Shown one piece after another: positions 22,175 to 33,800 of a DNA stretch of 64,000 nucleotides. Position 1 is the stretch's first letter. The number at the start of each line of letters is the position of its first letter. Source of the DNA: Oreohelix idahoensis (taxonomy: Eukaryota > Mollusca > Gastropoda > Stylommatophora > Oreohelicidae); assembly GCA_024509875.1 (NCBI GenBank), contig JAMPIV010003411.1, positions 62,001 to 126,000 on the forward strand, in the 5' to 3' direction. The translations under genes and the position numbers were made by a program. The notes below the pieces were generated by a model. The model saw nothing but the letters and a program-made list of their open reading frames with translations. It ran no database searches and was not told the origin of the DNA.

Positions 22175-23305
22175 GCAGCAAAAAGTCGTTCCTCTTCTAC
22201 TGTGAGGTGTAGAGGTTTGGAAGAGAGAGCGCCAGACTATCCTATCGGCTGTCTTCCTCCTGGCCTAGTTCCATTCTAGTCCTCGGTCCTTCAAAGATTG
22301 TCTAATGTTGTCCTCCCAGCGAACTCTGGATCGTCCTGGAGGTCTGGATCCCTGGTTCTTAGTTTCCCATGCTTGTCGTGTAGCCGATCTTCTCCCATTC
22401 TGCAGACATGGCCAAACCATCTTAGTTGGGACTGTTCGACATGGGTCTGCAGGAGTTGGGCTATTAGCCCTTGACGTATCGTCTGGTTGCGAACCATATC
22501 TCTTCTTATTACTTCAACCACCTTCTTCAGATAGCTAATTTCTGAGGTTTGGATCTGGCTTTTGTGGATTGTAATCATTGCCCATGATTCGCATCCATAT
22601 GTCAAGACTGGGACATAGGTGGAGCGGTATACAGCCATCTTAGTTTTCTTACCAACCTCTCTCTTGCTGAGGAATCATCGATTTATGACATGAAAAAAGT
22701 CTCCCAGCTGCTGCTTTTCTTTACAAGAAGAGTTTTCTTTGGTGCCTCCCTTTCGGTCTATGACAGCTCCGAGGTATTTAAAGTGGTTGACCTGCTCCAG
22801 GACCTATTCTTTCAAATTAATCTGATGCCTTCTTTTCTCTCGTGATGTTACAATGGATTTGTTTTAGAGCTGCTAATGTCCATCCCTCTCTTCTCCAGTT
22901 CTTCCTTTCAGTCTTGCAGGTTGAATTGAAGATGTGCCTCTGATTTAGCAATCAGGGCAACATCTTCAGCAAATGCCAGCTCTGAAATACAGGTCTGTCT
23001 CATCGTCCAGTACAACACCGAATACTTTCTTGTCCTCCCTACATGTCTTGATGACATCGTCCATGAGGAGTATGAAAAGATAAGGTGACAGGATATCACC
23101 TTGTCTTACACCAGTGGTGATCCTGAACTCTTATGACTTAGGGCTTTCCGTCCTCACATTATTTCTGCAAGACTTGTAGAAACTCTGTATGGCATGAATC
23201 AGAGGTGCTGGAATGTTCTTCCTTGCCAAACAGTCCCAAAGTTTGCTCCAGGGGACCTTGTCAAACGCCTTTACCAGATCTAAAAAACAAAGATGCATTT
23301 CACTC
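22175..23305 (-). pseudogene. LINE A copy A2 (3' half), catalytic FADD changed to FAED
   Basis: Minus-strand homology to A1 and A4 from the 3' end (GTCGTTCC region) through YGCESWAM, the RT catalytic block and AIQSFYKS, to the segment coding the DLEKAFD region. The catalytic motif reads AFAEDVALIAKS near 22965, so the first Asp of the pair is Glu. Stops and frameshifts are frequent. The copy is interrupted at 23305 and resumes at 25741 as A3, so the two are one LINE split by repeat R1. Confidence 0.85.
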
Positions 23306-25735
23306 TGTCACGGAATTGCTTCCCCTGCTTTGCAGTAGTGGTCCAACAGTGGCCAAAACTCACGAGTATCTAATATGGGTCTTTAAAGGTGTATACCTTC
23401 GCACAAGATTACTCTTGGCAGAGTTGTAGTTAGAGGGATAATGATGCTTCTATCTCAAGGGATGGTTCAAAAGATATTTCAGAAGTCAAGAACAATGCTG
23501 CATTGGGCAGGGCAATTGTTAACTTATATCTGATCCGCCACCTTTTATGAAAAAATAAGCAATTATTAATTTTAGCTCGTTCAAGCCCCCAACCTGATTT
23601 TATTATTCTGGTATAGCTCTGTTTAGAGTGGTTTTAGTAAACTGACTGAAACAAACATGCAGTACATTCAAAATGATTAAATTGACGTTAAATTTGTATA
23701 TTTACAAATAACAAATTTAATAATCGACTAAGTTTTAACAGTTTAAAAAATGAATAATTCGTTAACAGACAATAATCATCATCGAATGATGCTTACGAGG
23801 ATTGGGTAAAAGTTCACTTGGCAGCTTTTAGGTTTAACGTAGCTGCAAATGGTAGTTTCTTCTCCCGCTGGGTTTTTTTTGGGGGGGGGGGTGGGGATGG
23901 GGGGTTCTGTGTAGACAGGTCACTGGAGTTCTGGCGTCTCTGGTCAAGATTAAAGGCGCAGCACGTTCCAAGTGAGATCAGGAAGTAACTGCAAAGCTGG
24001 TCTCGTGTCTCTAAGACCCTCTGATGATGGTTTCTAGCCCGACGTCAGTCCACTTCTACCCTCACTTTGTTCCAGAGATTAATACCCTCACTGGTACCAC
24101 CTACTAGTATGGTAAAAGAAGAGAAACGAATACCCTCTGAGTATTGAGTTTCCAGACACATACTAATGTGTCCCCATCTTCCTATTCCACCATCCCATCT
24201 ACCTCAGACAATACCCTGGATGAGAATTAAGATTAATCCCTCGACGGAAAACTTTCTTTGCATTTAAATTTAATAGCTTTGTATTTACTTTACATTCAAA
24301 TGAAAAGCTTAATAGTATAGATAGAATATGTTTACATTTACATCTACACTAGGTGAAAAATGTTCACAGTAAAGTTTGAATATGTTTTCATTTACATATA
24401 CACTGGTTGAAAAGCGTGAAAATTTCATTAATTGTACAGTGAATATGTGTACATAGACATTTACACTGGTTTGAAACTGTAAATATTATAAATAGAAAGT
24501 AGATCATTTCTTTCATCTTTCCCTCCCTGCTACATATGGAACTTGGGACTACTTATGCTTTTAGTTCTCTTTAAGAAACTAGTGACGAAGCAGTCACCAG
24601 CCCTTGCAGTTGTGGTTCATGAAATCATTATTCGATATGCTGAGGTTGCCAGCCTCAAATGACTTGGACATTCACTTGCAATTTCCACATATTAATATTC
24701 ACATGCCAATATATTTATATATATATATATATATTAGTTCACATGTTAGTAATGAAAAATATAGAATGTAAAATGCACAACTTACACCAATGTCGGCACA
24801 CAGACTGTTTGCTCAGAAGAATAAAGTTAAGGCACTAGCGGATGCCTTTTTACACGTTCCTGGGGTGTTCTTATGTTAACAGTGAATTCCCACTATGACT
24901 CTGTGTTTTCAGTTTCTTCAGATCCCGGAATTCCTCATTAAAATGGTTTTTCTGGGCTCTTTAAGTCCTTCAAGATGTTCCACAAAGTCCGGTCTGACAT
25001 ATACGAAATCTGATTCTAACTCTGGCAGTCTGATAGTCTTCTTGGCTTGAGTGAATTTTCCCAGTGTCTTAAAACTGCAAAAAGGTCATTTTATATTGCC
25101 TGTCCTCCCCCGCATTTGTTTTTTACAATGCTAAGCAGAGCTCCAATCGCTTCAAACATGCTTGTTTAGGTGGGGTAATTTCAAAATTATTTTCGCCTGA
25201 AATAATGTGCCTGATGCAAAAGGTCACCTCACCTATATATGGTAGTAAAACATCCGACTGCATTCTCTGCAAATGCCTATAATTACATCTTACTTACCTC
25301 AAGGTGTGCAGGAAACGATTATGTCATTCCTGTGCGCTGACAAATAAGTTATCTTCCCATAGTGGCTATCAAAATTTCAGCGTATTACCATCTTGGCGAA
25401 GAACGCGACCTGGCCTTATCAGCGATTAAACAACTGCGCTGAACGATTTTAGTGTTAATCTGTAGTCTGACGTTCGCCACCCCCGAGATTAACCAACATG
25501 GTTGTCGGTTAATATTGCCTCACCTGTTTACTCTCTCAGCAGGGATGGTCAGGAAAACAGACAATACGAATTATTGCTGCGAGAAGTGTAAGAATGTTTG
25601 AAGATACAAAATATCTGCTACATAGCAGATAAAGAAAGAGGTGCCGACCATTTAAAAGCATGTAATTAGTCAGTACAACAAATGTAACTGATTACTGCCG
25701 TAGTGAAGCAGAGATCGATCCAAAATAATTATGTA
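23306..25735 (+). mobile_element. Repeat R copy R1 (2,430 bp) inserted in LINE A
   Basis: It interrupts LINE A exactly, with CACTC on both sides (23301-23305 and 25736-25740). It begins TGTCACGGAATTGC and has no long ORF. Homologous copies lie inverted at 37762-39917 and about 41000-43099. It contains AT-rich minisatellite units near 24290-24480, a G-run at 23878, and a conserved block near 24590. Terminal TGT/ACA-like ends and a 5-bp TSD fit a very large solo LTR. A non-autonomous DNA transposon is the alternative. Confidence 0.8.
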
Positions 25736-25740
25736 CACTC

Positions 25741-27080
25741 TTATACTCAAGGGCCTTTTCACTCAGCTATCTGGGTGTGAAGATTAGATCTTGAGTATTC
25801 GGTTTGCTCGGAAACCACATTGGACCTCATACATTTATGGTTCAGCTAGGCGTCTGAGTCTCTGCTCCAGGATTCTAGAGTAGATTTTACCAGGGACACT
25901 GAGAAGGGATATGCCTCCATGGTGTCCACATTGTCGGTTGTCACCCTTTTTAAAAATCAGTGTTAAAATGGCAATCTCCCAATCCTTTGGTATGGCCTTG
26001 TTGCATCACGCTGCCTGTAGGACCCTTAAGAGTAATAGGTCGCCTGATGCTCCCATGTACTTAACCATTTCTGGTGTTATACCATCATGCCCTGCTGCTT
26101 TGCTCATCTTGATTTTCTCCAGTGCTGCCTTCAGCTCTTCTATCTTTATGCCATCTTCACCACCATTGGTTTCCTCTTCTGTGCTAGTGGTTGTCATTTC
26201 TGATGCTTGACCTTGCTCACCATCAAGAAGTTCTGAGAAATATTCTTTCCATCTTTCCATTACTTTTCCATATTAACAATTTGCCTTGCTTTGTCCTTTA
26301 TAAATTTGAGAGAGCATTGTTTTTCCATCTTCATGTTCTTTAGGGTCTTATAGAACAATTTCTGGTTTTTCTGAGCATCTTTTTCTAGTTTTTCTCTAAA
26401 TTCCTCCCAGGACTTCTGTTTTTTCTGCTAGCACCTTGTTCTTTGCTTCAGTTCTTAGTATCACATATTCTCTATATGTCTCTGTTTTTCCTGCTGTGTT
26501 TTTAGCTCCTAAGTATTGTTTCCATGCCAATTTCTTCTCTCTTATTTTCTCTTTCACTTCCTCTGTCCACCAAGGTGTCCTCTTTCTCTTCTTTCCGAGT
26601 CGGACTTCACCACATACCCCTACTGCAGCTGCCTCTATGATGTCCTTGAATTTAAGCCAGAGGGTTTCCAGGTCATCAGGTTGTTCTTCTGTTTCTCGCT
26701 GCTGTTGCAATAAGCGCCTGATATATCTGGTCTTAACTTCTGGCTCTCTCACCTTGTAGGTCTTAATGCTCATTTCTCCTGTTCGTTTACTTAGCTTCTT
26801 GCGTGATGTTAGGCAATACCGAAGTCGAGCAACTCTTTCAGTTGTTCTTTTAATTGTTAGCAGGTAGTGATCACTTCCAATCTTTGGGCCCCGCCAGACT
26901 CTAGCATTCCGGATATACCTGAATGAGCTCTTCCCAACGATGGCATAGTCGATCACTAATTTCTCATTCTTTGTTGCTTCACATCTAGGGCATGTATACG
27001 CTAATGGGGGAACTTTGTGTTTGTAATGATTAGATTTTTCTCGAACACCGTCATTTGAACGCTTTTCTTTGTTGATTGTA
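25741..27080 (-). pseudogene. LINE A copy A3 (5' half of the R1-split copy)
   Basis: Reading on the minus strand gives an endonuclease C-terminal block (NLIITNT, then IDYAIV and GSDHYLL). A linker follows (MSIKTYKVREPEVKTRY, DLETLWLKFKDIIEAA, PWWTEEVKEK), then the start of RT (KMSKAAGHDGITPEMV). A large open stretch spans 26396-27130, with breaks elsewhere. Its 5' truncation is near 27080. It joins A2 across R1. Confidence 0.85.
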
Positions 27081-27188
27081 ACTATTTTCGGGAGAGTATA
27101 TATAATGGAAACAATACAATTTTTCAACACGGTTTCATTCCTCAGTTGTGGCCAACGTACACACGGCGAGAATTATGTTATTTTAGAT

Positions 27189-27380
27189 TCAATTTAAAAG
27201 TTCTTTGATGACAACATTTCGTGTGAAAGTGCGTGGATTGTTTTCAAAGAGTGTTCCCTGATAGTAAGTTGTTTTAACAAAAACTTCCAAGTTTTCATGA
27301 TTTGTACATCGGGTGAGCGCGATATAGAGCTGACCGTGTCCGAAAATACAATTCACTTTGATATGTTATTGGCTCATGTA
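27189..27380 (-). pseudogene. C-terminal fragment of a Helitron/Pif1-type helicase
   Basis: On the minus strand a short open stretch reads IFGHGQLYIALTRCT, then LEVFV, and ends in ELLN with TGA at 27191-27189. GQLY-ALSR is helicase motif VI near the C-terminus of Pif1-family enzymes, most often found in animal genomes within Helitron RepHel proteins. Only about 60 codons remain and no Rep domain or other helicase motif is visible. It could come from a Helitron or a host PIF1 pseudogene; the repeat-rich setting favours Helitron. 27381-27727 has nothing else. Confidence 0.65.
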
Positions 27381-27741
27381 CACCAATTTTTAAGCACTTT
27401 TTCTTTGTCGAGCGCTACTAATTTTGTGAAAGAATAAAAAAAACAAAAAACCAAAGTATTTGTTTTATATAACACCCACGCCGCGTAAGTTGCACACCGT
27501 GCGTTGAGCACTTTTTTTCTGGTGCGAGTTACAATTTTGAGTGAGGCCGACCGACGTAACAAACATCGGTAATTATGTTAGTTGGGATACTTATTATTTC
27601 CTAATCTCCATCACGTCCATTTTAACTCGACAGTGCGAGTTTCATTCATAATGTCATAAAGAACATGGCATATTCACATATTTATGACTAGAATTGTAGA
27701 TGAGCAATTGTCATTCGAGGACGGTGCTTACAGATTGACCT

Positions 27742-28247
27742 TCTTTATACTTATTTATTTCTCACGAGTGCCTGAAAACAAACCTTTATGTGTGTGTAAT
27801 ATTTATTTACTGTTTGCAGGCCTCGGGTTTCTCTTCTTTATGTGTTTAAACGTTTATACAATACCAAACCTACTCTCTGTCCTGCACTTACTGTTCTTAG
27901 TCTTCAATCATTTACTAGACACAGTATTAAGGTCTTTGTCTTGTGTAATCTGACCTATACGTGATTGCGTCATTAAAAGGCTGGATTGCCCTAGGTAAAT
28001 TTCCAGTGTCATGTGTTGCGGGTCGCGCTAATAACCCGTCATCGAAGCACTATTTTTGTGGTGCTTAGATGGCAGGGAGGATAATGTGATTCGCTTCCGT
28101 ATGTAGTCGGTGGTGCCGCACGGAAGATCCTGGGTTCGATTCCCCGGTAAGCCACTTACGTATGTTGTTTTTCTGTTGTCTAGGTTTCTACTTCTTTATT
28201 TCTTACGAGTGCCTGAAAACATTCCTTTATGTGTGTGTAATATTTAT
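27742..28247 (+). mobile_element. Pol III-box repeat T, copy T1, with 14-bp TSD
   Basis: TTACAGATTGACCT is repeated at 27728-27741 and 28248-28261. The insert repeats its own start after about 448 bp (CTTCTTTATTTCT-ACGAGTGCCTG near 27750 and 28190), so it holds more than one tandem unit. A B-box (GGTTCGATTCC, 28133-28143) and a degenerate A-box near 28101 suggest tRNA ancestry. The related T2 lies at 52997-53556. Confidence 0.7.
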
Positions 28248-28261
28248 TTACAGATTGACCT

Positions 28262-30821
28262 AATTAATTAACCTATTAGAAAAAAAAAAAAGAAAGAGAA
28301 AAGTATTTTAAGACTACAAAGCTGTTACTTTGAGTTCGGTAGTGGGACTAATACGTAGACTTTCTATGTTTTGCACATGAGCATTATTATTCTAAGTACT
28401 GTCCATTTTGCCAACACTGAAAGCAAGACTGAGAATCCAAAGATATCCACTTCACAAAACGCTTCTCTGCCCACTTGTTCTAGTAAGTTCCTGAGGCGGT
28501 TCTATACTCTAACGTCACGGCCGGTTAAAAGAGACATGGATTATCCCGTTTTTCGATGTAAAGTGAGCGCGGCGAAAGGCTTATTTTAAACTTTTAATGG
28601 AGGGATTTTTGGCCATCTCAAGGATCTCACAGCGCTGACAGAGACATCCGATTGTCTCTAGCTGAATCCAGATTACGGTCCTCGTTACGGCCCTTGACAT
28701 GATAAAATCTGAACCAGGTACTTAAAGGACGAGACGAGCGGTCGTCAGATAATCAAACGTGGGGACACATCCCAGAGCTGATTCTGCACATTAGCCGTCC
28801 AACCGGCAAAGAGAGTTTGTTACTACGCTAACTCTGAAAGTTATAAAAGCATAGCTCATAGAATAACAACAGCGTTAGAATGCGGCTGTATAAACAGAAA
28901 TGACGGTTTGACAATGTGTCGTTTCGTTAGATTGGTCACTTTAACATAACTAGTAAAGAGGCCGGCAGAAGTATTCATTTTATTAGGCGGCATTGATAGC
29001 GATTGATTTGATTATAAAAAATTGACATGTTCTTGAAAACATTTATTCATGCAAGATATTATGTAAAAATTGATTACCAGTTTTCGTTTACTGCCAGACG
29101 ATGTTTTCCTAGATGGTAATCTTAATTATGGTAGTCGGCAACATTTTCTTATATGGACGGCTTGGCCGGTAGTCTAATATCAGTGGTAAAAAAAAAAAAC
29201 CCGCAAGGACCTTTTGAAGTGATGGACAAAAATATCATATTTAAAACTGCTGTCGTTCTCGGAGGTGATCGATTATCAACAAATCAATGCTCAAGGAGCG
29301 AGTTAGTCCGTGCCGGGATATTGACTGCGTGCGCAGCCGCCTTACGCATTATCTGGGATGAGAAGCTCTCGCACTGGATGACGTCACAGACCCGATGTCG
29401 ATTCCCCGAGTTAACGACGGGGGCAGAGAGTAATTGTTGATACACCTGCATGTCAAAAATTCAAACAAAAAGTTGTTTCTCCCCACCCCCATCCGGTATA
29501 AATTTCACACTAAAATAGATAATGAACTAGCTAGTACTGGTAACTATAACAAAGTTAAGATCCAATAAACTAGCTAGATATAAAATGCGTTAACTGGCTA
29601 AATATCTCAAAAATTGTTTTGTAATTATAAATGTAGTAACATCTAATTTTCAGATTACACCAGGATGGATGAGTTTGAAGAAAGAGGGCTAAAATATGTT
29701 TTAGTTCATTCCTTGAAACTTCTATTTTTATTGTTTTATTAAAGTGTAAATATAACAATTTAATAGTTGATGAAATGCCTGGGTAACAAAACAGAAAAGA
29801 CTTCAGGAACTCACTAGTTATTTTACTTAGGAAACAACGAGCCGACATGCCCGCTAACTTTAGAAATATCTTATACAGCACCTGCGTGCAGAGTTCAACA
29901 TCGTGTACTTATAATATTAACTATTTCCTATTATTGTTACTATTGCTTTAAAAAATTCACTGAAAAAAAAAATAGTTGTTAAAAGTTTTATTTTTTTTTT
30001 TATATATATAAACTGAATTACAAATTTAATTAAAACTAATTATAAAATTGCAAATGTTTCCTGAACTGAACATTGCTTTTTAAATTATTTTGAAGTTAAT
30101 TTTTTGATTTAATGCATTCTTCTATGTATTATTAAGAAAAGAAGCTATTTATGTGTTTTGTTAGTGAGAAAATATTTTGTCGTTAGAATAACAAGTTAAT
30201 TCTTGTTTTGCTCTACATCATATCGGAGTAATTGCGGTTAATTGAAACTCACTTGTGAAATCACACTGAAATTCAGATAGCTGACGAACTTATTCATGAA
30301 GTAATGTTATGAACAGAGTCTATAAGCCATAAATGAAGAGCGTTTGGTATTGATAACTAAAATGTTTTGGGAATTAAAATATTATTTCAGTATTTTTTTA
30401 AAACCACATAACCACACAAGTTTGGACATTAAAAAATGTAGTTGAGCATTTGATTACAAGTGCCTGGTTAATCTGACCACGGCTACTGTTGTTAACATTG
30501 TTATCGTTAATGTAACGTTTTAAGTAGAATCAGGTAACTTCTGAACTCAATATTGTTGCCAGTCTTAGAAATATGATTTATAAATACACCTCTGATGCAT
30601 AAATGCATGCTGGGACAGTCCATATATACAGGGGGTTATTGAAAAGTCAATCTCTATTTTGACATTTCTATTTCTTCGCTCCCATCAAAACAAATTATTG
30701 TAAAACAAACGTCAAAATAAAGGGAACTAACAATTTTTTAAATTACATAAATGTATGTATTATAGCTCAACGTGAGATCCGGTTTGTTTAGCACGGGACC
30801 TCGTAACGGGCAACAATCTTT

Positions 30822-30822
<1 letters not shown>
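28262..30822. other. Unassigned AT-rich region
   Basis: No gene, repeat partner or domain recognised. ORFs are under about 105 codons and show no motif. It includes A/T homopolymer runs near 28280, 29188 and 29990. Confidence 0.5.

Positions 30823-30881
<59 letters not shown>
30823..30881. repeat. (CT)n microsatellite
   Basis: About 29 uninterrupted CT units. Confidence 0.98.
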
Positions 30882-30885
<4 letters not shown>

Positions 30886-33800
30886 CCTCACTCTATTGGT
30901 CATTTTAGATTTAATTTCATTTATTTCGTTACAGTAGTTGCCCCTGTCACGTGTATAGAATAGTTCATGTGAGGATATAAAAGTTAATCGTGATGCTTAT
31001 TTCAAAAGTATTAACAAGACATTTGATATATAACCGCGTCCGTTAGTCCCATGTTATTTGTAGGGTCTTTCTTTGCGTAGTGTCCAACAACAACAACATG
31101 GAGATATTCACGTAGGAAAACGTACACAAATAAGCGACCTTTGTTCGCTCTGAACATTTCATGTGTCAACGTTTTTTTATTGCTGAGACAATGGCTTTAA
31201 CGTAATCAAGGTGATGACAATAACGAAATATATAAGTATGCGCAGCTCCATACAAATAAACAGGTAAAAGTTCGTTAGAGTAACCTCTTCCTTTTCCACT
31301 ACAGCAATGCTATACAGAAAATAATGCTCTCTCATCAGAGTTCGTGCTCTATCTGACCTCTTCACTGCGCACTGATGTAGTTTAGTAATGGTCAGACTAG
31401 ATCAGTGGTCATGTACTATATACTGAGGTTACATCAATGCATCAAGCTCTGCTATAAAGCACATGTACGATCAACTGTGCCTACGTAGACATAATTCAAC
31501 TGTGGTCACGCGTTCTGGTGATTAAGAAGAATACACAATCTATTATTTTGTTGTTGACTTCAATAAGCGAAGCATGACCACGGCCGCGGGTCCCCTTGTG
31601 GGAAGTCTGCACAACAGCATTCATGGCCTCTTACAGCTGGAGTTCTGCAGCAACATTCAATCTATGGTCAACTTGATATACCTAAAAGCTCAGCTCTATA
31701 TTATTATTCAGTTTAATAAGGCAGACTACACAATCATGATTTCTCTTAAAATAAAATATTGTTTTATCTCTATATGAACTGGCCGAGAACTCACAAATTT
31801 ATGTCTGAAACACCGGCAAGTAACTGCTGTACTTCTGCACTTCGTCGGCCCTTACCTTCACTTACACAGTTGTCAACTACCTTCTGATCTGTTTTTATTT
31901 TCAACCAAACTTTTTTTTTCACCCCCTTGTGTATACTTGTCGCTTACTAAACCTCAATGTCTCAGTCACGCTGACTTAGTAACTCTTCCATACTGAGTGT
32001 AGTGGTTTTTGATGTTATTGTGTGGTTGCTATGTTACCTAGTGTACTGGATGAGGTCAGCTGTGAAGGCTCCTGAAGATAAAAGTTTATGTGAGTTACAG
32101 AATGCCTTTCTGCTACCACTTACGACCTCAAACAGACTTATTCTGCTATTATGTATGTTAGCTACGTTTAATGTCTAGGGTAATAAAATGTGATGTGTAG
32201 GTAATTAAATACACAGACACACACATGTAAACACTAAGTCTAATACTAATAATAAGCTCTATGATCAAATCAACTAACACTGGCTTTAGAAGTTAAATTT
32301 GATAATTTTTTTGAATTCATTTAGTCCTGAACCAACTTTTCTTCTGGTCAGGACGTATGAAACAATATGTATTTATCAATAAAAGTGCATATATATATTG
32401 CATAATCAAAATGAAATTTTTGTACATAGATATATGGTTACAAGGGTTAATATTAACACTAATTACAGTGTCTTTGGAAAACTAGCACTGGATGTTTAGT
32501 CGGGGTGGTGTCATCATACCCGATCTCTGTTTACACGAGTCATTGTCTTTGAAATATTGAACTGAAGTATACTTTTATACACCAGGTTTTTGGTTAGTTA
32601 TTTATTTGTTTGGGGAAGAGTTTGATGAATCCACAACAGGCCAGGTTTTCACTTATCTGGCCTGTGACGATGCAGTAAAGAATTCAAGTGGCCCACTCCT
32701 CACAGTAGCTTGAGTAAAATGATAGGCTTCTTAGGCATCCACTCTTGGACCTCTTCAAGCATCTGGCACTAGCACAGTGCCAGACCAGAAACTCTGAAAC
32801 CAAAATTTGTGCCATGTGTCAACACACTGCCTACTGCACCAATTTTATACACAACAAAGCAAAAAGACAATTACAAAGATCGGGTCAGATCTCTCTGACC
32901 AACTCAGCACATCTCACCCAGGTGGTATCAAATAGCACCAGTTTCCCATGACTGCATTGCATCCGAAATATGTTCAATAGTCTCCTCTTCCATCCAATAA
33001 GGTTGGTGTTATGTTCCCACTGATCTCAAATATAGATCTGTCTTCTCTAGTCTTGGATATGTTTTCCTATACTATTTATTTGCCTCTAGGCCCTGGGCTG
33101 TCGCTGGGGACCTAGAATAAGCACTCACTTGTCGTAATCATTTTTCATGACATGGCAGTATCAATCACTCAAAATATTAAATGTTAAATAAAAGCGTTAT
33201 TGAATTTTTCTCCTTACCACAATTCAAAATTGAAAACACAGTTACGTTGTACTAGCAAAACTCAGCTGAGCAGCTGGCTAGATTATGGCGTCCCACTGAT
33301 AATATATAATATTTCCTGGAAATCACTCTTCTAGCATTAACGAACTGTGTATATGGACAGTCTTCTACAAAAAAATGGCACTAGCGGGCGTCTTTCTTTC
33401 TATAATATGAAAGCTTCTGTCCAATCAGCGGACTTCCCCTCTACCTTTCAAATATTCAAACTACAAAGTCCAATTTCGGTCCAGTCTCAGTCTAGTGTGT
33501 AGTATTTTTCTGTCGGTCTGTCCGTCCCAACTTGGTTTTTCCCAAAATCACACTTGTTTTTGGACCAACTACAAGAAAAAACTACACAAATTTTGTCTCC
33601 CCCTACTTCTAAGATTCTATGCTAAGTTATTTTTAGCTACTATCCTCCTACCCTGCCCCTAGTCTACCTGCAGTTTGTTTTTGTGCGTTAGGCTCAAGGA
33701 CGCGTCAAAATGTAACTTTAGTGAAAATATGCACAAATAACTGTCTGCTAGTCTGTATTGAACAATACAGTCTTTCGTCAATATCTTCCGTGTTATCTGT

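Noticed and set aside
28081..28160. Functional tRNA gene
   Set aside because: A and B boxes exist but the A box is degenerate, no cloverleaf acceptor stem is evident, and the block is part of repeat T.
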